A stretch of DNA of 5,917 nucleotides from NCBI GenBank assembly GCA_964606165.1, contig CAZSFQ010000034.1:1-5917 (forward strand), given 5' to 3'. A program made the translations under genes and the position numbers. The first letter of the stretch is position 1, and each line of letters opens with the position of its first letter. Under the pieces are notes generated by a model, which ran no database searches, was not told the DNA's origin, and was given only the letters and a program-made list of their open reading frames with translations. This DNA comes from UBA4923 sp964606165 (lineage in GTDB: Bacteria > Bacillota > Clostridia > Saccharofermentanales > DTU023). Of the stretch, positions 1 to 5,917 are shown in pieces.

Positions 1-230
1 TCATCATGGCGGATACCTTTTCCCATGAAGGGGAGGAATATTGTGTCCTGGTCGACCCGTCCGAAGGCGACGAAGACGAGATGAGCTTGTTCTTCATGAA
101 GTTTGTGGCCGGGGATGACGGGGAGGAAGTCCTCGTAGGTCTCGAGGACGACGAGGACGAAGCTGTCTACCAGGCCTACCAGGCCCTGCTGGAAGAGTGC
201 GAAGATGACGGAGACTTCCCGGAAGCGTAA
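1..230 (+). CDS. DUF1292 (YrzB-like) protein, 5' end cut by window edge
   Basis: This is a small, very acidic protein of the DUF1292 family, which has no established biochemical role. The readable part runs from an aromatic/hydrophobic strand around the EEYCVLVDP motif, through an acidic loop (EGDEDEM), to a second strand (SLFFMKF), a GEEVLVGLED strand and a C-terminal helix (AVYQAYQALLEEC), which is the family's usual order. An ATG is present at base 6, but the frame is open upstream to the window edge and the residues around that Met (IIMADTF, aligning with the family's FEVLDTF-like strand) lie inside the domain. I therefore read it as an internal Met of a gene whose start is outside the window. 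In many Bacillota a DUF1292 gene follows ireB and ruvX, so those are plausible upstream neighbours, but they are not visible here. The stop codon TAA is at 228-230. Confidence 0.8.
   Translation, partial: IMADTFSHEGEEYCVLVDPSEGDEDEMSLFFMKFVAGDDGEEVLVGLEDDEDEAVYQAYQALLEECEDDGDFPEA
191..197 (+). promoter_or_regulatory. Shine-Dalgarno site inside the preceding gene
   Basis: GGAAGAG lies 7 bases before the ATG at 205 and within the coding sequence of the first DUF1292 gene. It supports 205 as the start of the second DUF1292 gene and hence a 26-base overlap, consistent with translational coupling. Confidence 0.6.
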
Positions 231-555
231 ACAGCCGCGCGAACGCCCGCTTCGGGAAAGTGACCGGAGGAGCGCGGGGGACGGCGTTCTTGCCATCATT
301 GTGGATGAGCGGAGCGGCCGCGAGTATTATGTGTCGCTCCTGGACTCCTTTTCGATCGGGGGGCAGACCTACACCGTTATGTATAATTACGAACCGGATG
401 ACGGCAAAAGGGCCAGCCCCGAAGTCGTCATCATGCGTTCGTGGAAGGATGAAAACGGTGAGCACGTCTTTTCTTCCGTCACAAGCAGGAAAGAACTTGA
501 TCGCGCCTTTGAGTATTTTTTTGAACGGTATACCGGCTCGATCGCCCGCCCCTAG
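205..555 (+). CDS. Second DUF1292 (YrzB-like) protein, 116 aa
   Basis: This is a complete DUF1292-type protein of unknown function, probably cytoplasmic. The first ~25 residues are strongly basic and probably disordered (TSRKRKQPRERPLRES). The domain follows: strand VLAIIVDE (about 29-36), strand EYYVSLLDSFSIGG (40-53), the signature-like QTYTVMYNYEPDD (54-66), strand EVVIMRSWKDENGEHVF (72-88) and a terminal helix with the KELDRAFEYFFERY pattern (95-108). The start at 205 has a good ribosome site and overlaps the previous gene by 26 bases in another frame, so the two are probably co-translated. The basic N-terminal tail contrasts with the acidic first protein. The pair may derive from an old duplication, since the domain order is shared, but the sequences are very divergent. 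The family call is by pattern, not by alignment. Confidence 0.75.
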   Translation: MTETSRKRKQPRERPLRESDRRSAGDGVLAIIVDERSGREYYVSLLDSFSIGGQTYTVMYNYEPDDGKRASPEVVIMRSWKDENGEHVFSSVTSRKELDRAFEYFFERYTGSIARP

Positions 556-601
556 CTGACCCGCTTCCTATAGCCGGGCTTGTGGATGGAGCCAGCCTGC
601 C

Positions 602-1552
602 ATGGTGCAAAACACAGAACAATACGTACACAGCACACAGGAACCTGCGGTTGGTATGTTGCCGCCAGCCGGCGGCAGGCGGGTCACGGCCCGAACCTTT
701 CTCGCGCCCTTACTTTTTATGCTGCTGCATCACGCCGTCCTGAACGGCATTTCCCTTGCCCGCACTTTCTCCTATCTTTATTCCAACCCGTCGCTTCAGG
801 CCGAACTCCGAGAAAGCGCGGCCGACAGCGCGGTTATGCTGCGGATCCTGGTCGAAAGCGGTGCCATGATCTACGCTTCGCTACTCGGCATGGTCGTCCT
901 GATCCCAGCATATATTTTCTACTTGTACCGGCGCAGAAAAAGACTGGACCTGCCCGCTCCCTTTGAGCGTGTGACCTGGGTCCAATCCCTGAGTTCGTTT
1001 GCCCTTATCCTGGGCGCCCTGGGTCTGACCCAGCTGTGGATGGCCATCCTGGCCTCTTTCGATCCGGCATCAGCCCTGGGCCGTCTCTTTGCGGACTACA
1101 TGGAGAAGATGGTCTTGTTTGACGCCGCGTCCTCGGTGTCCGCCCTCGATTTCATCGCGACGGTGCTACTGGTCCCGGTCGGCGAGGAGCTTCTTTTCCG
1201 GGGTATCGTCCAGGGCGAATTGCGCAAGGCTTTCCCGGCTTTCGTTTCCGTAGTGGGGACGACCCTTTTATTTGCCCTCTTCCACCTCGATCTGATCCAG
1301 GGCTCCTATGTCCTGATTGCCGGCTTCGCCTTGACCATGGCCTATCATCTGACCCGCAATATCGCGATCCCGATCGCCATGCACGCCATCTTCAATTTCA
1401 TTGGCTCCGGCTGGCTTGTCCGCTTGACGGGAGCAGGGGAGCGGGCGGAAGAAATCATTGTCTACGTACTCTATGCCTTCGTGCTGATCGGCCTTGCCGG
1501 CATGCTGGTCCTGCGAAAGACAAGCAGGAAGAGGGATGAGGCGGCGGTTTGA
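602..1552 (+). CDS. CPBP family intramembrane metalloprotease
   Basis: This is a 316-residue multi-pass membrane protein of the CPBP (CAAX protease and bacteriocin-processing; Abi/Rce1-like) family. Members are membrane-embedded metal-dependent proteases or scaffold proteins. The three signature motifs are all present: EELLFR (E195, E196, R200), FALFH (F224 and H228, the FxxxH motif) and HAIFN (H261, N265, the HxxxN motif). Hydrophobic segments lie near residues 33-52, 86-108, 129-150, 184-194, 213-228, 235-250, 255-270 and 285-304, with a basic loop RRRKR at 110-114. This suggests a catalytically competent enzyme; the substrate is unknown. The start ATG at 602 has a modest GGAG at 588-591, 10 bases away; an alternative ATG at 656 has a less well-placed site, so the N-terminus is uncertain by 18 residues. 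The gene's end overlaps the next gene by 17 bases, so the large anchored protein is a candidate partner or substrate (inference). Confidence 0.9.
   Translation: MVQNTEQYVHSTQEPAVGMLPPAGGRRVTARTFLAPLLFMLLHHAVLNGISLARTFSYLYSNPSLQAELRESAADSAVMLRILVESGAMIYASLLGMVVLIPAYIFYLYRRRKRLDLPAPFERVTWVQSLSSFALILGALGLTQLWMAILASFDPASALGRLFADYMEKMVLFDAASSVSALDFIATVLLVPVGEELLFRGIVQGELRKAFPAFVSVVGTTLLFALFHLDLIQGSYVLIAGFALTMAYHLTRNIAIPIAMHAIFNFIGSGWLVRLTGAGERAEEIIVYVLYAFVLIGLAGMLVLRKTSRKRDEAAV
1526..1531 (+). promoter_or_regulatory. Shine-Dalgarno site that sets the start of the large protein
   Basis: AGGAAG, followed by AGGG, lies immediately before ATG 1536, with the AGGA core 6 bases from it. This site favours 1536 over the in-frame ATG at 1494. 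The 1494 start would add 14 residues (containing two Cys) encoded wholly within the protease gene. The shorter form also gives a normal Arg-rich N-terminus ahead of the membrane segment. Confidence 0.65.
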
Positions 1553-4500
1553 GGTGGCACGTTTCCGATTGATTCCAAGAAGCCTGAGACGGAGGACCGT
1601 CCTGACCACTGCGGTCGTCTTGCTGGTCATCGCTGTGGTCGTGCTTTCCATTGTCTGGCAGGCGGCGGGGATTTTGGGGAGCCGGCCGGCGTCTCATGTC
1701 CGTGTAAGCGATAAAGCGGCCAGCCAGCTTGTCCTGACCGGCACCGGCATCAATTTGACCGGCCTGCCCTCGACCAATCTCGTCACCGGCGGGTCCTTCT
1801 CGCCCCTTACACACCACGCTCACTATTTTGCCAATGACGGCAAGGCGGATGAACTTCGCATCAAGATGACGGAGGCGCGTTCGCAGGTTCCCTTGGCAAA
1901 AGACTATTACGCTGGCGCTGCTTTTTCTCTTTTTCGCGAATCGCTGTCCGAGATGACCCTGATCAACTCGGGCAGGATTACCGGTTATGAGGCGGGCATC
2001 GTATCGGGCAAGCGGGAACTTTCAATCCCCTTGGAGACCGCGAACCCGCGCTGGAGCGACTTTGCCGAAGCCGGCGGAACCGTTTACGCGTGCGGGACGG
2101 GGGGAGCCCTCGTCAAGTTGCCGCGCGACGCGGCGCCCGAACAGATGGCCTTCCGCTTCAGCGTCGATCTGACTGCCATTGCCGCCGGACCAGGTGGCCT
2201 GCTCGCAGGTGATTCAGACGGGAAATTGTACGCGTCACCGGACGGGACCAATTGGAACCTGATCACCCAGGCCTCTCCCGGTTACGCGGTCCGGTCCATC
2301 GAGTACATGGATCTGCCCGATTACGAGAATGGTTTCTTCCTGGCCTCGGGCGGGCCGGGTGAACTCTTTTTCGGTCATCCGTGGGGCATGGAGCTGCTGT
2401 CATTCCCACTCGACGATCAGGTCACGTCCTTGGTTAAAGCTGGTGACGGGATCCTTTACGCCCTGGGGAACCAGGGCAATGTCGCCTCTTCCTCAAATGG
2501 AATCGAGTGGCAAATCGAGGAATCCCTGCAATCCAACGGAGCCTGGCTGGCCGCCAAAGCCGGGGGAGGGATTACCCTTTTTGCCGGCGCGGGAGGGAAG
2601 ATGGCGGTCAGGCCGGACAAGGGAGTAGTGCGTTTCCTTGAACCGGAAGAAAACCTGATTGAGTTGACGGACCTGACGGAGATCATGGTCATGTCATCGG
2701 ACAAATTTGTCGTTCTGGCGGCTGATGGCCGGCTGCTTTATTCCAAAGACGGCGGTAAGTCCTGGAACCTCGAGAACCCCTTTGATGAAAGCAGGCTTGA
2801 GCGGTTCGCCCTTTTCCCCTCCGGCGATATCTTCCTGGCCAAACGCGATGGGACCATGATCCAGGCAGAACTGACCGCTCAGTTTCGTTTTGAGCCGGCC
2901 CTGGAAGGCGGCAGCGTCGCCGCGGGTGACTTAATGACCATCCGTCTCTCCGAATCACCGGAGCTCAATACACAGGAAATAAGCTATGTCCTGCGTGAGG
3001 AAGCCCTGCCCGCCGGTGAATGGGCCCTGTCAGGCGGCGCTTCATTTGTGACCTCTGACGATGCCCGTGAAGGGAAGGAAGGCTATGATTCCGGAGGCTC
3101 CGGTGCCCTTTCTATTGAAAAAACAGGGACGGATCCATCGGCCGGCCAGGAGGATCAAGACGAACCGCCGTCAAAAGAAGTCTTGTTTTCCGTGCGTCAG
3201 GGTATTTCCTCCATGACCCCGGTCAACAACCCTGACAGGCCCTATCTGGACGCCAGGCTGACACAAAAACTTGACCTGTCGCGGCTTGTCGTCAGTGATA
3301 CCCTGCCTTTTTACCGGCTTGAATTTGACGTCCGGGTCACAGGCCAAATTGATGGTCCCATCGAAGTGTGGTTTGCAGGCTCCCTTCCCACGGTGGGTGA
3401 ATCGGTCAGGATCCAGGGTGAAGCGTGGCAGCACCGGCGCTTTACGCTCTTGTTCCCGCGCGGCCTGAAACTGGATGATGAGCTTTGGATCAATTTTGGA
3501 TTTGCCGGATCCGGAACCCTTCACCTGGACAATATCTGGTTTGGGAGAAACGATGACACGCCAGGAGCCTTGTCGGATTTCCTGACAGAGGAAAAGTCTG
3601 CCCGCGCTGATGTGATCAGGCTCGACAGCGTGCCGATCGGACGCCAGGGATACGGGGAAGAATTCTGGTCCCTGCCCGAGGGGACGGGGAGCGCCGGGGG
3701 TAATGACACCCGCGCCCACAATCTGGGGACGGCCTTGCAGTATGTGGAAACACAGGGAGCCTCGCCCTGGCTGGTGGTCGACCTTCACGCGACACCCGCG
3801 GAGCTGGCCCACCTGGTCGAGTACCTGGCGGGATCACCCCTGTCCACTTACGGCAAGCTCAGGTCGCGCGACGGCGCCATCGGACGCTGGACCGACACTT
3901 TCAGCCTGATTTATATCGAGCTGACCGATGGGGGAGGGATTCTTCCCAACGACGCCTCCCGCGCCAACTACGTTCATTGGCTCATGGATCAGATCAAGGC
4001 CGCGCCTGACTTTCAGGGCATCAGAAATCAGGTCTTCTTCATTGACTCCATGCAGTACGATGACGGCCGGAGCCACACGACTGCCGATTACCATGCCGGT
4101 GATCTCCGGCTCGGCCAGCCGCTTGATTCGGAAGAGACGCTTGAAGAAATCCTTAATGATTGGATCAACAGCATCCCCAGGCGCGGCATGTCAGGCGGGG
4201 TCCTGGTTCCTGAACTGATCCGTTCGGTCGAAATTGACTATGACCATGAGCCGGTCCGTCTGGTCGACGCTGTGGGTGTTGTTCTTGCCGATCTGGGCAA
4301 TAATACAGTGCTTGCCCTTATGGACATCAATTACGCGGACCGCAGTTCTTTGACGGACAAGCATTTGACAGGACACGCGCTCAATGCCGTCCGGGGCTTA
4401 TCGGGCCTGCAACTTTTGGAGGAACCTGCCCTGGTCCGGAGCAGCCAGGCTGCCAAGGATCAAACGGAGGATTTGGAACAGGAAGCGGAGCTCGACAGCC

Positions 4501-4733
4501 AGCGCCGTGTGTTATTTTATGCCTTTGGTTCGCGTGACTCGATCCTTGTTTTCGCCTTGAATCTGGACCGGTCGGCCCATGTCGTATCAATTCAGGGGCT
4601 GGATCAGCAAGAAACGAGATTTGCGCTGTACGATCATCGAGGCAACACCATCAGCGAGGGCAGTTGGGAGCGCAAACGCGATGAGTTTACGCTTTTACCG
4701 GGTGGCGTCCTGGTCTTAAGGCAAGGAAAATGA
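1536..4733 (+). CDS. Membrane-anchored Asp-box propeller protein with degenerate GH51-like C-terminal region
   Basis: This is a 1065-residue protein that I cannot assign to a named family. An Arg-rich N-terminus precedes one membrane helix (about 22-43) with no obvious signal-peptidase site, suggesting a signal anchor with the bulk outside the cell. Residues ~90-450 look like a beta-propeller: Asp-box/BNR-like motifs occur at 234-240 (SPDGTNW), 319-325 (SSNGIEW) and 403-410 (SKDGGKSW, the canonical SxDxGxxW). A Gly/Ser/Asp/Glu-rich linker spans ~507-546. Residues ~547-672 resemble a carbohydrate-binding jelly roll ending LHLDNIWFGRND. Residues ~673-961 resemble a GH51-type TIM barrel (QYVETQGASPWLVVDL, then LVEYLAGSPLSTYGKLR), but where GH51 enzymes have ELGNE this protein has ELTDG (795-799), so the acid/base Glu is missing. 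A possible nucleophile-equivalent is E893. Residues ~990-1065 form a beta-rich tail. It is likely a glycan-binding or sensing protein rather than an enzyme (inference). Confidence 0.7.
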   Translation: MRRRFEVARFRLIPRSLRRRTVLTTAVVLLVIAVVVLSIVWQAAGILGSRPASHVRVSDKAASQLVLTGTGINLTGLPSTNLVTGGSFSPLTHHAHYFANDGKADELRIKMTEARSQVPLAKDYYAGAAFSLFRESLSEMTLINSGRITGYEAGIVSGKRELSIPLETANPRWSDFAEAGGTVYACGTGGALVKLPRDAAPEQMAFRFSVDLTAIAAGPGGLLAGDSDGKLYASPDGTNWNLITQASPGYAVRSIEYMDLPDYENGFFLASGGPGELFFGHPWGMELLSFPLDDQVTSLVKAGDGILYALGNQGNVASSSNGIEWQIEESLQSNGAWLAAKAGGGITLFAGAGGKMAVRPDKGVVRFLEPEENLIELTDLTEIMVMSSDKFVVLAADGRLLYSKDGGKSWNLENPFDESRLERFALFPSGDIFLAKRDGTMIQAELTAQFRFEPALEGGSVAAGDLMTIRLSESPELNTQEISYVLREEALPAGEWALSGGASFVTSDDAREGKEGYDSGGSGALSIEKTGTDPSAGQEDQDEPPSKEVLFSVRQGISSMTPVNNPDRPYLDARLTQKLDLSRLVVSDTLPFYRLEFDVRVTGQIDGPIEVWFAGSLPTVGESVRIQGEAWQHRRFTLLFPRGLKLDDELWINFGFAGSGTLHLDNIWFGRNDDTPGALSDFLTEEKSARADVIRLDSVPIGRQGYGEEFWSLPEGTGSAGGNDTRAHNLGTALQYVETQGASPWLVVDLHATPAELAHLVEYLAGSPLSTYGKLRSRDGAIGRWTDTFSLIYIELTDGGGILPNDASRANYVHWLMDQIKAAPDFQGIRNQVFFIDSMQYDDGRSHTTADYHAGDLRLGQPLDSEETLEEILNDWINSIPRRGMSGGVLVPELIRSVEIDYDHEPVRLVDAVGVVLADLGNNTVLALMDINYADRSSLTDKHLTGHALNAVRGLSGLQLLEEPALVRSSQAAKDQTEDLEQEAELDSQRRVLFYAFGSRDSILVFALNLDRSAHVVSIQGLDQQETRFALYDHRGNTISEGSWERKRDEFTLLPGGVLVLRQGK

Positions 4734-4737
4734 GGGG
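4732..4737 (+). promoter_or_regulatory. Shine-Dalgarno site of uppP
   Basis: GAGGGG overlaps the last two bases of the preceding gene's TGA stop codon and lies 8 bases before ATG 4746. Ribosomes finishing the large protein would reach this site directly, supporting translational coupling of uppP to the upstream genes. Confidence 0.6.
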
Positions 4738-4745
4738 ATAAGATA

Positions 4746-5654
4746 ATGGCATGGCTTGATATCTTGAAAAGTGTTTTGTACGGAATTGTTGAGGGAATAA
4801 CAGAGTGGCTGCCCATCAGCAGTACGGGGCATCTGCTGATTCTGGAACGTTTCGTCCCCTTTACAGCGGGGGGGGACGCCATCAGCAACCGGCTCTTCTT
4901 TTCCTTTTTCCTTGTTGTCATCCAATTGGGGGCGGTCATGGCCGTGGTTGTCACTTTCTGGCGGCAGCTGTGGCCTTTCTCCCTGCGAAAAGATACCCCG
5001 GATCCTGCAAATGAAGGGCAGCTTCTCAGCCAGGGAGCCTTTCCCCTGGCGGTCGATCACAAGATCCTGAGACTGTGGATGATGATCCTGATCGCCTGCG
5101 TACCCGCCGCTGTGATCGGTGTTCTCTTTGGCGATACAATCGAGGCCATCTTTTACAATCCATGGACTGTAGCCGTCATGCTGATCGTGGTCGGCCTGGC
5201 ATTTCTGGTGATTGAGTTCTATATCCGCTGGAAACGCCGCCAGCCCTCCATCCAGTCCACCAGCCAGATTGATTGGAAAGCGGCCCTCCTCATCGGCCTT
5301 TTTCAGCTGATTGCCGCTGTCCTGCCGGGCACATCCCGTTCCGGCGCCACTATCGTTGGAGGGCTACTGATCGGCATGTCAAGGCCTGTCGCCGCTACCT
5401 TTACTTTTTTCCTGGCAGTACCTGTCATGCTGGGCGCCAGCCTCCTTAAAGTCCTCAAGATCGGCCTGAATTTCAATCTGATCCAATGGCTTTCCATTCT
5501 GGTAGGCATGGGGGTGGCCTACCTGGTCTCCATCCTGATCATCCGTTTCCTGCTCAGCTTTATCCGGCGCCACGACTTTCGGATATTCGCTTTCTACCGG
5601 ATCCTGCTTGGGATTGCCCTGATCGCGGCGGCCCTGACAGGGCTCCTGAAATAG
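4746..5654 (+). CDS. uppP: Undecaprenyl-diphosphate phosphatase UppP (BacA family)
   Basis: UppP is an integral membrane phosphatase that converts undecaprenyl diphosphate to undecaprenyl phosphate, recycling the lipid carrier for peptidoglycan and other wall polymers; high levels give bacitracin tolerance in known cases. At 302 residues it is slightly longer than the usual ~265-280. Both family signatures are intact. The first is GIVEGITEWLPISSTGHL at 13-30, with E16, E20, S26 and H29 corresponding to the E. coli catalytic-site residues E17, E21, S27 and H30. The second is PGTSRSGAT at 194-202, with the essential Arg as R198. About eight hydrophobic segments follow the family pattern. The extra length is mostly in the loop around residues 80-107 and the basic loop KRRQPSIQSTSQ near 163-174. 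It starts 12 bases after the large gene, so it is probably in the same operon. A run of eight G at 4868-4875 encodes part of AGGD (41-44). The stop TAG abuts a cobT remnant. Confidence 0.96.
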   Translation: MAWLDILKSVLYGIVEGITEWLPISSTGHLLILERFVPFTAGGDAISNRLFFSFFLVVIQLGAVMAVVVTFWRQLWPFSLRKDTPDPANEGQLLSQGAFPLAVDHKILRLWMMILIACVPAAVIGVLFGDTIEAIFYNPWTVAVMLIVVGLAFLVIEFYIRWKRRQPSIQSTSQIDWKAALLIGLFQLIAAVLPGTSRSGATIVGGLLIGMSRPVAATFTFFLAVPVMLGASLLKVLKIGLNFNLIQWLSILVGMGVAYLVSILIIRFLLSFIRRHDFRIFAFYRILLGIALIAAALTGLLK

Positions 5655-5656
5655 CC

Positions 5657-5863
5657 AGGCTGATCCCCGAAACGAGTCCGCTTTTTTTCGCCGCGCATCA
5701 GGCAAGCGATCCGGGCGGCGAGCTGGCGCAAAGGGAGCTGGGAATGACGCCTGTCATCGACGACGTGACACCGGGTTCAGACGAGGGGAGCGCCCTTTAT
5801 CTGGCGCCCCTGCTGGACCTCACCTGCACCCTGTATAATGAGTTCCGGGATAGGGCGTTATAA
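5657..5863 (+). pseudogene. cobT: 3' remnant of cobT (C-terminal ~68 residues only)
   Basis: CobT transfers phosphoribose from nicotinate mononucleotide to dimethylbenzimidazole during cobalamin lower-ligand assembly, and is normally about 350 residues. Here only its tail is readable: ARLIPETSPLFFAAHQASDPG matches the family pattern of Leu-x-Pro, a hydrophobic strand, then SHxSAEPG. RELGMTPVIDD matches the LGLxPLLDL strand. DEGSALYLAPLLD matches GEGSGAALAxPLLD with one residue missing, keeping the Glu that corresponds to the family's catalytic glutamate. LYNEF matches the YNEM ending. The similarity begins right at the uppP stop codon and the frame runs open to TAA 5861-5863. No normal start exists for a full enzyme, so it cannot make active CobT. 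Codon use still looks coding, with no internal stops, so the loss may be recent. Alternatively, an ATG at 5744 preceded by AAGGGAG (5731-5737) could express a 39-residue peptide. The assignment is from memory of the family. Confidence 0.7.
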
Positions 5864-5876
5864 GAACATTTTTGAT

Positions 5877-5906
5877 TTGACAAAAGCGAAATGACACTGA
5901 TATCAT
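5877..5906 (+). promoter_or_regulatory. Sigma-A-type promoter with extended -10
   Basis: A perfect -35 hexamer TTGACA (5877-5882) is separated by 18 bases from TATCAT (5901-5906), a five-of-six match to TATAAT, which is preceded by TG at 5898-5899 to give an extended -10. The stretch from 5861 is clearly more AT-rich than the rest of the window. Transcription would start around 5912-5915, so the gene served lies beyond the right edge. It begins 13 bases after the end of the cobT remnant, with no terminator between them. Confidence 0.7.
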
Positions 5907-5913
5907 TCAGTGT
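5894..5913 (+). promoter_or_regulatory. Putative operator: perfect 7-bp inverted repeat around the -10 box
   Basis: ACACTGA (5894-5900) and TCAGTGT (5907-5913) are exact reverse complements, separated by the six bases of the -10 hexamer TATCAT. A dimeric repressor bound here would cover the -10 box and the predicted transcription start, blocking initiation. The spacing gives half-site centres 13 bp apart, roughly one helical turn, as in operators of dimeric helix-turn-helix repressors. It does not fit the Fur, LexA or DtxR consensus sequences that I know, so no regulator is named. Confidence 0.6.
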
Positions 5914-5917
5914 GTTG

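Noticed and set aside
556..601. The short gap before the protease gene, examined for a promoter.
   Set aside because: A CTATAG-like string is present, but no -35 hexamer stands at a suitable distance, so no promoter is called.
660..677. A perfect 7-bp hairpin (TGCCGCC, loop AGCC, GGCGGCA) early in the protease gene.
   Set aside because: It is inside coding sequence, has no T-run after it and encodes an ordinary Pro/Gly-rich stretch, so I cannot support a terminator or regulatory role.
580..966. A 128-codon open frame on the plus strand overlapping the protease gene.
   Set aside because: Its product is low in recognisable structure (many Arg, His, Pro), and the overlapping frame contains clear CPBP motifs.
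1494..1535. A longer N-terminus for the large protein, starting at ATG 1494.
   Set aside because: It lies deep in the protease gene, and ATG 1536 has a well-placed AGGAAGAGGG site and a normal basic N-terminus before the membrane helix.
3171..3812. A 213-codon open frame on the minus strand.
   Set aside because: It is wholly antisense to the large plus-strand gene, shows no recognisable domain and has a composition typical of an antisense shadow in GC-rich DNA.
5669..5690. A T-run (5682-5688) after uppP, considered as a rho-independent terminator.
   Set aside because: Only a weak CGAAA/TTTCG pairing precedes and includes the T-run; there is no GC-rich stem, and the run is explained as Leu-Phe-Phe codons of the cobT remnant.

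Overview
The window reads as chromosomal DNA of a moderately GC-rich member of the Bacillota, probably class Clostridia. The main reasons are two DUF1292 (YrzB-like) genes, a protein family largely confined to that phylum, together with purine-rich Shine-Dalgarno sites and tightly packed co-directional genes. No genus can be named from the sequence alone. All recognised genes are on the + strand.

Layout. Bases 1-555 hold two adjacent DUF1292 genes. The first is cut by the left edge of the window, and the second starts inside the end of the first. After a 46-base gap, 602-1552 encodes a CPBP (CAAX/Abi-type) intramembrane metalloprotease with all its signature motifs. Its last 17 bases overlap the start of a 1065-residue protein (1536-4733). 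That protein has one N-terminal membrane anchor, a region of Asp-box/BNR repeats suggesting a beta-propeller, a jelly-roll-like region, and a C-terminal part that resembles clan-A (GH51-like) glycoside hydrolases but seems to lack the acid/base glutamate. Twelve bases later, 4746-5654 encodes UppP, undecaprenyl-diphosphate phosphatase, with intact motifs.

The 3' end is the unusual part. Directly after the uppP stop codon, a frame open to 5863 encodes what I recognise as only the last ~68 residues of CobT (nicotinate-nucleotide:dimethylbenzimidazole phosphoribosyltransferase); the other ~80% of that enzyme is absent. Thirteen bases further on is a strong sigma-A-type promoter (TTGACA, 18 bp, extended -10 TATCAT). 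Its -10 box lies exactly between the arms of a perfect 7-bp inverted repeat, which looks like a repressor operator for a gene beyond the right edge.

How the genes fit together. The protease, the anchored large protein and UppP are so closely spaced that they probably share a transcript and translational coupling. All three act at the cytoplasmic membrane or outside it, which suggests a cell-envelope operon: UppP recycles the lipid carrier for wall polymers, and the large protein may bind or sense a surface glycan. That functional link is inference. No RNA genes, CRISPR arrays, insertion sequences or convincing terminators were seen.
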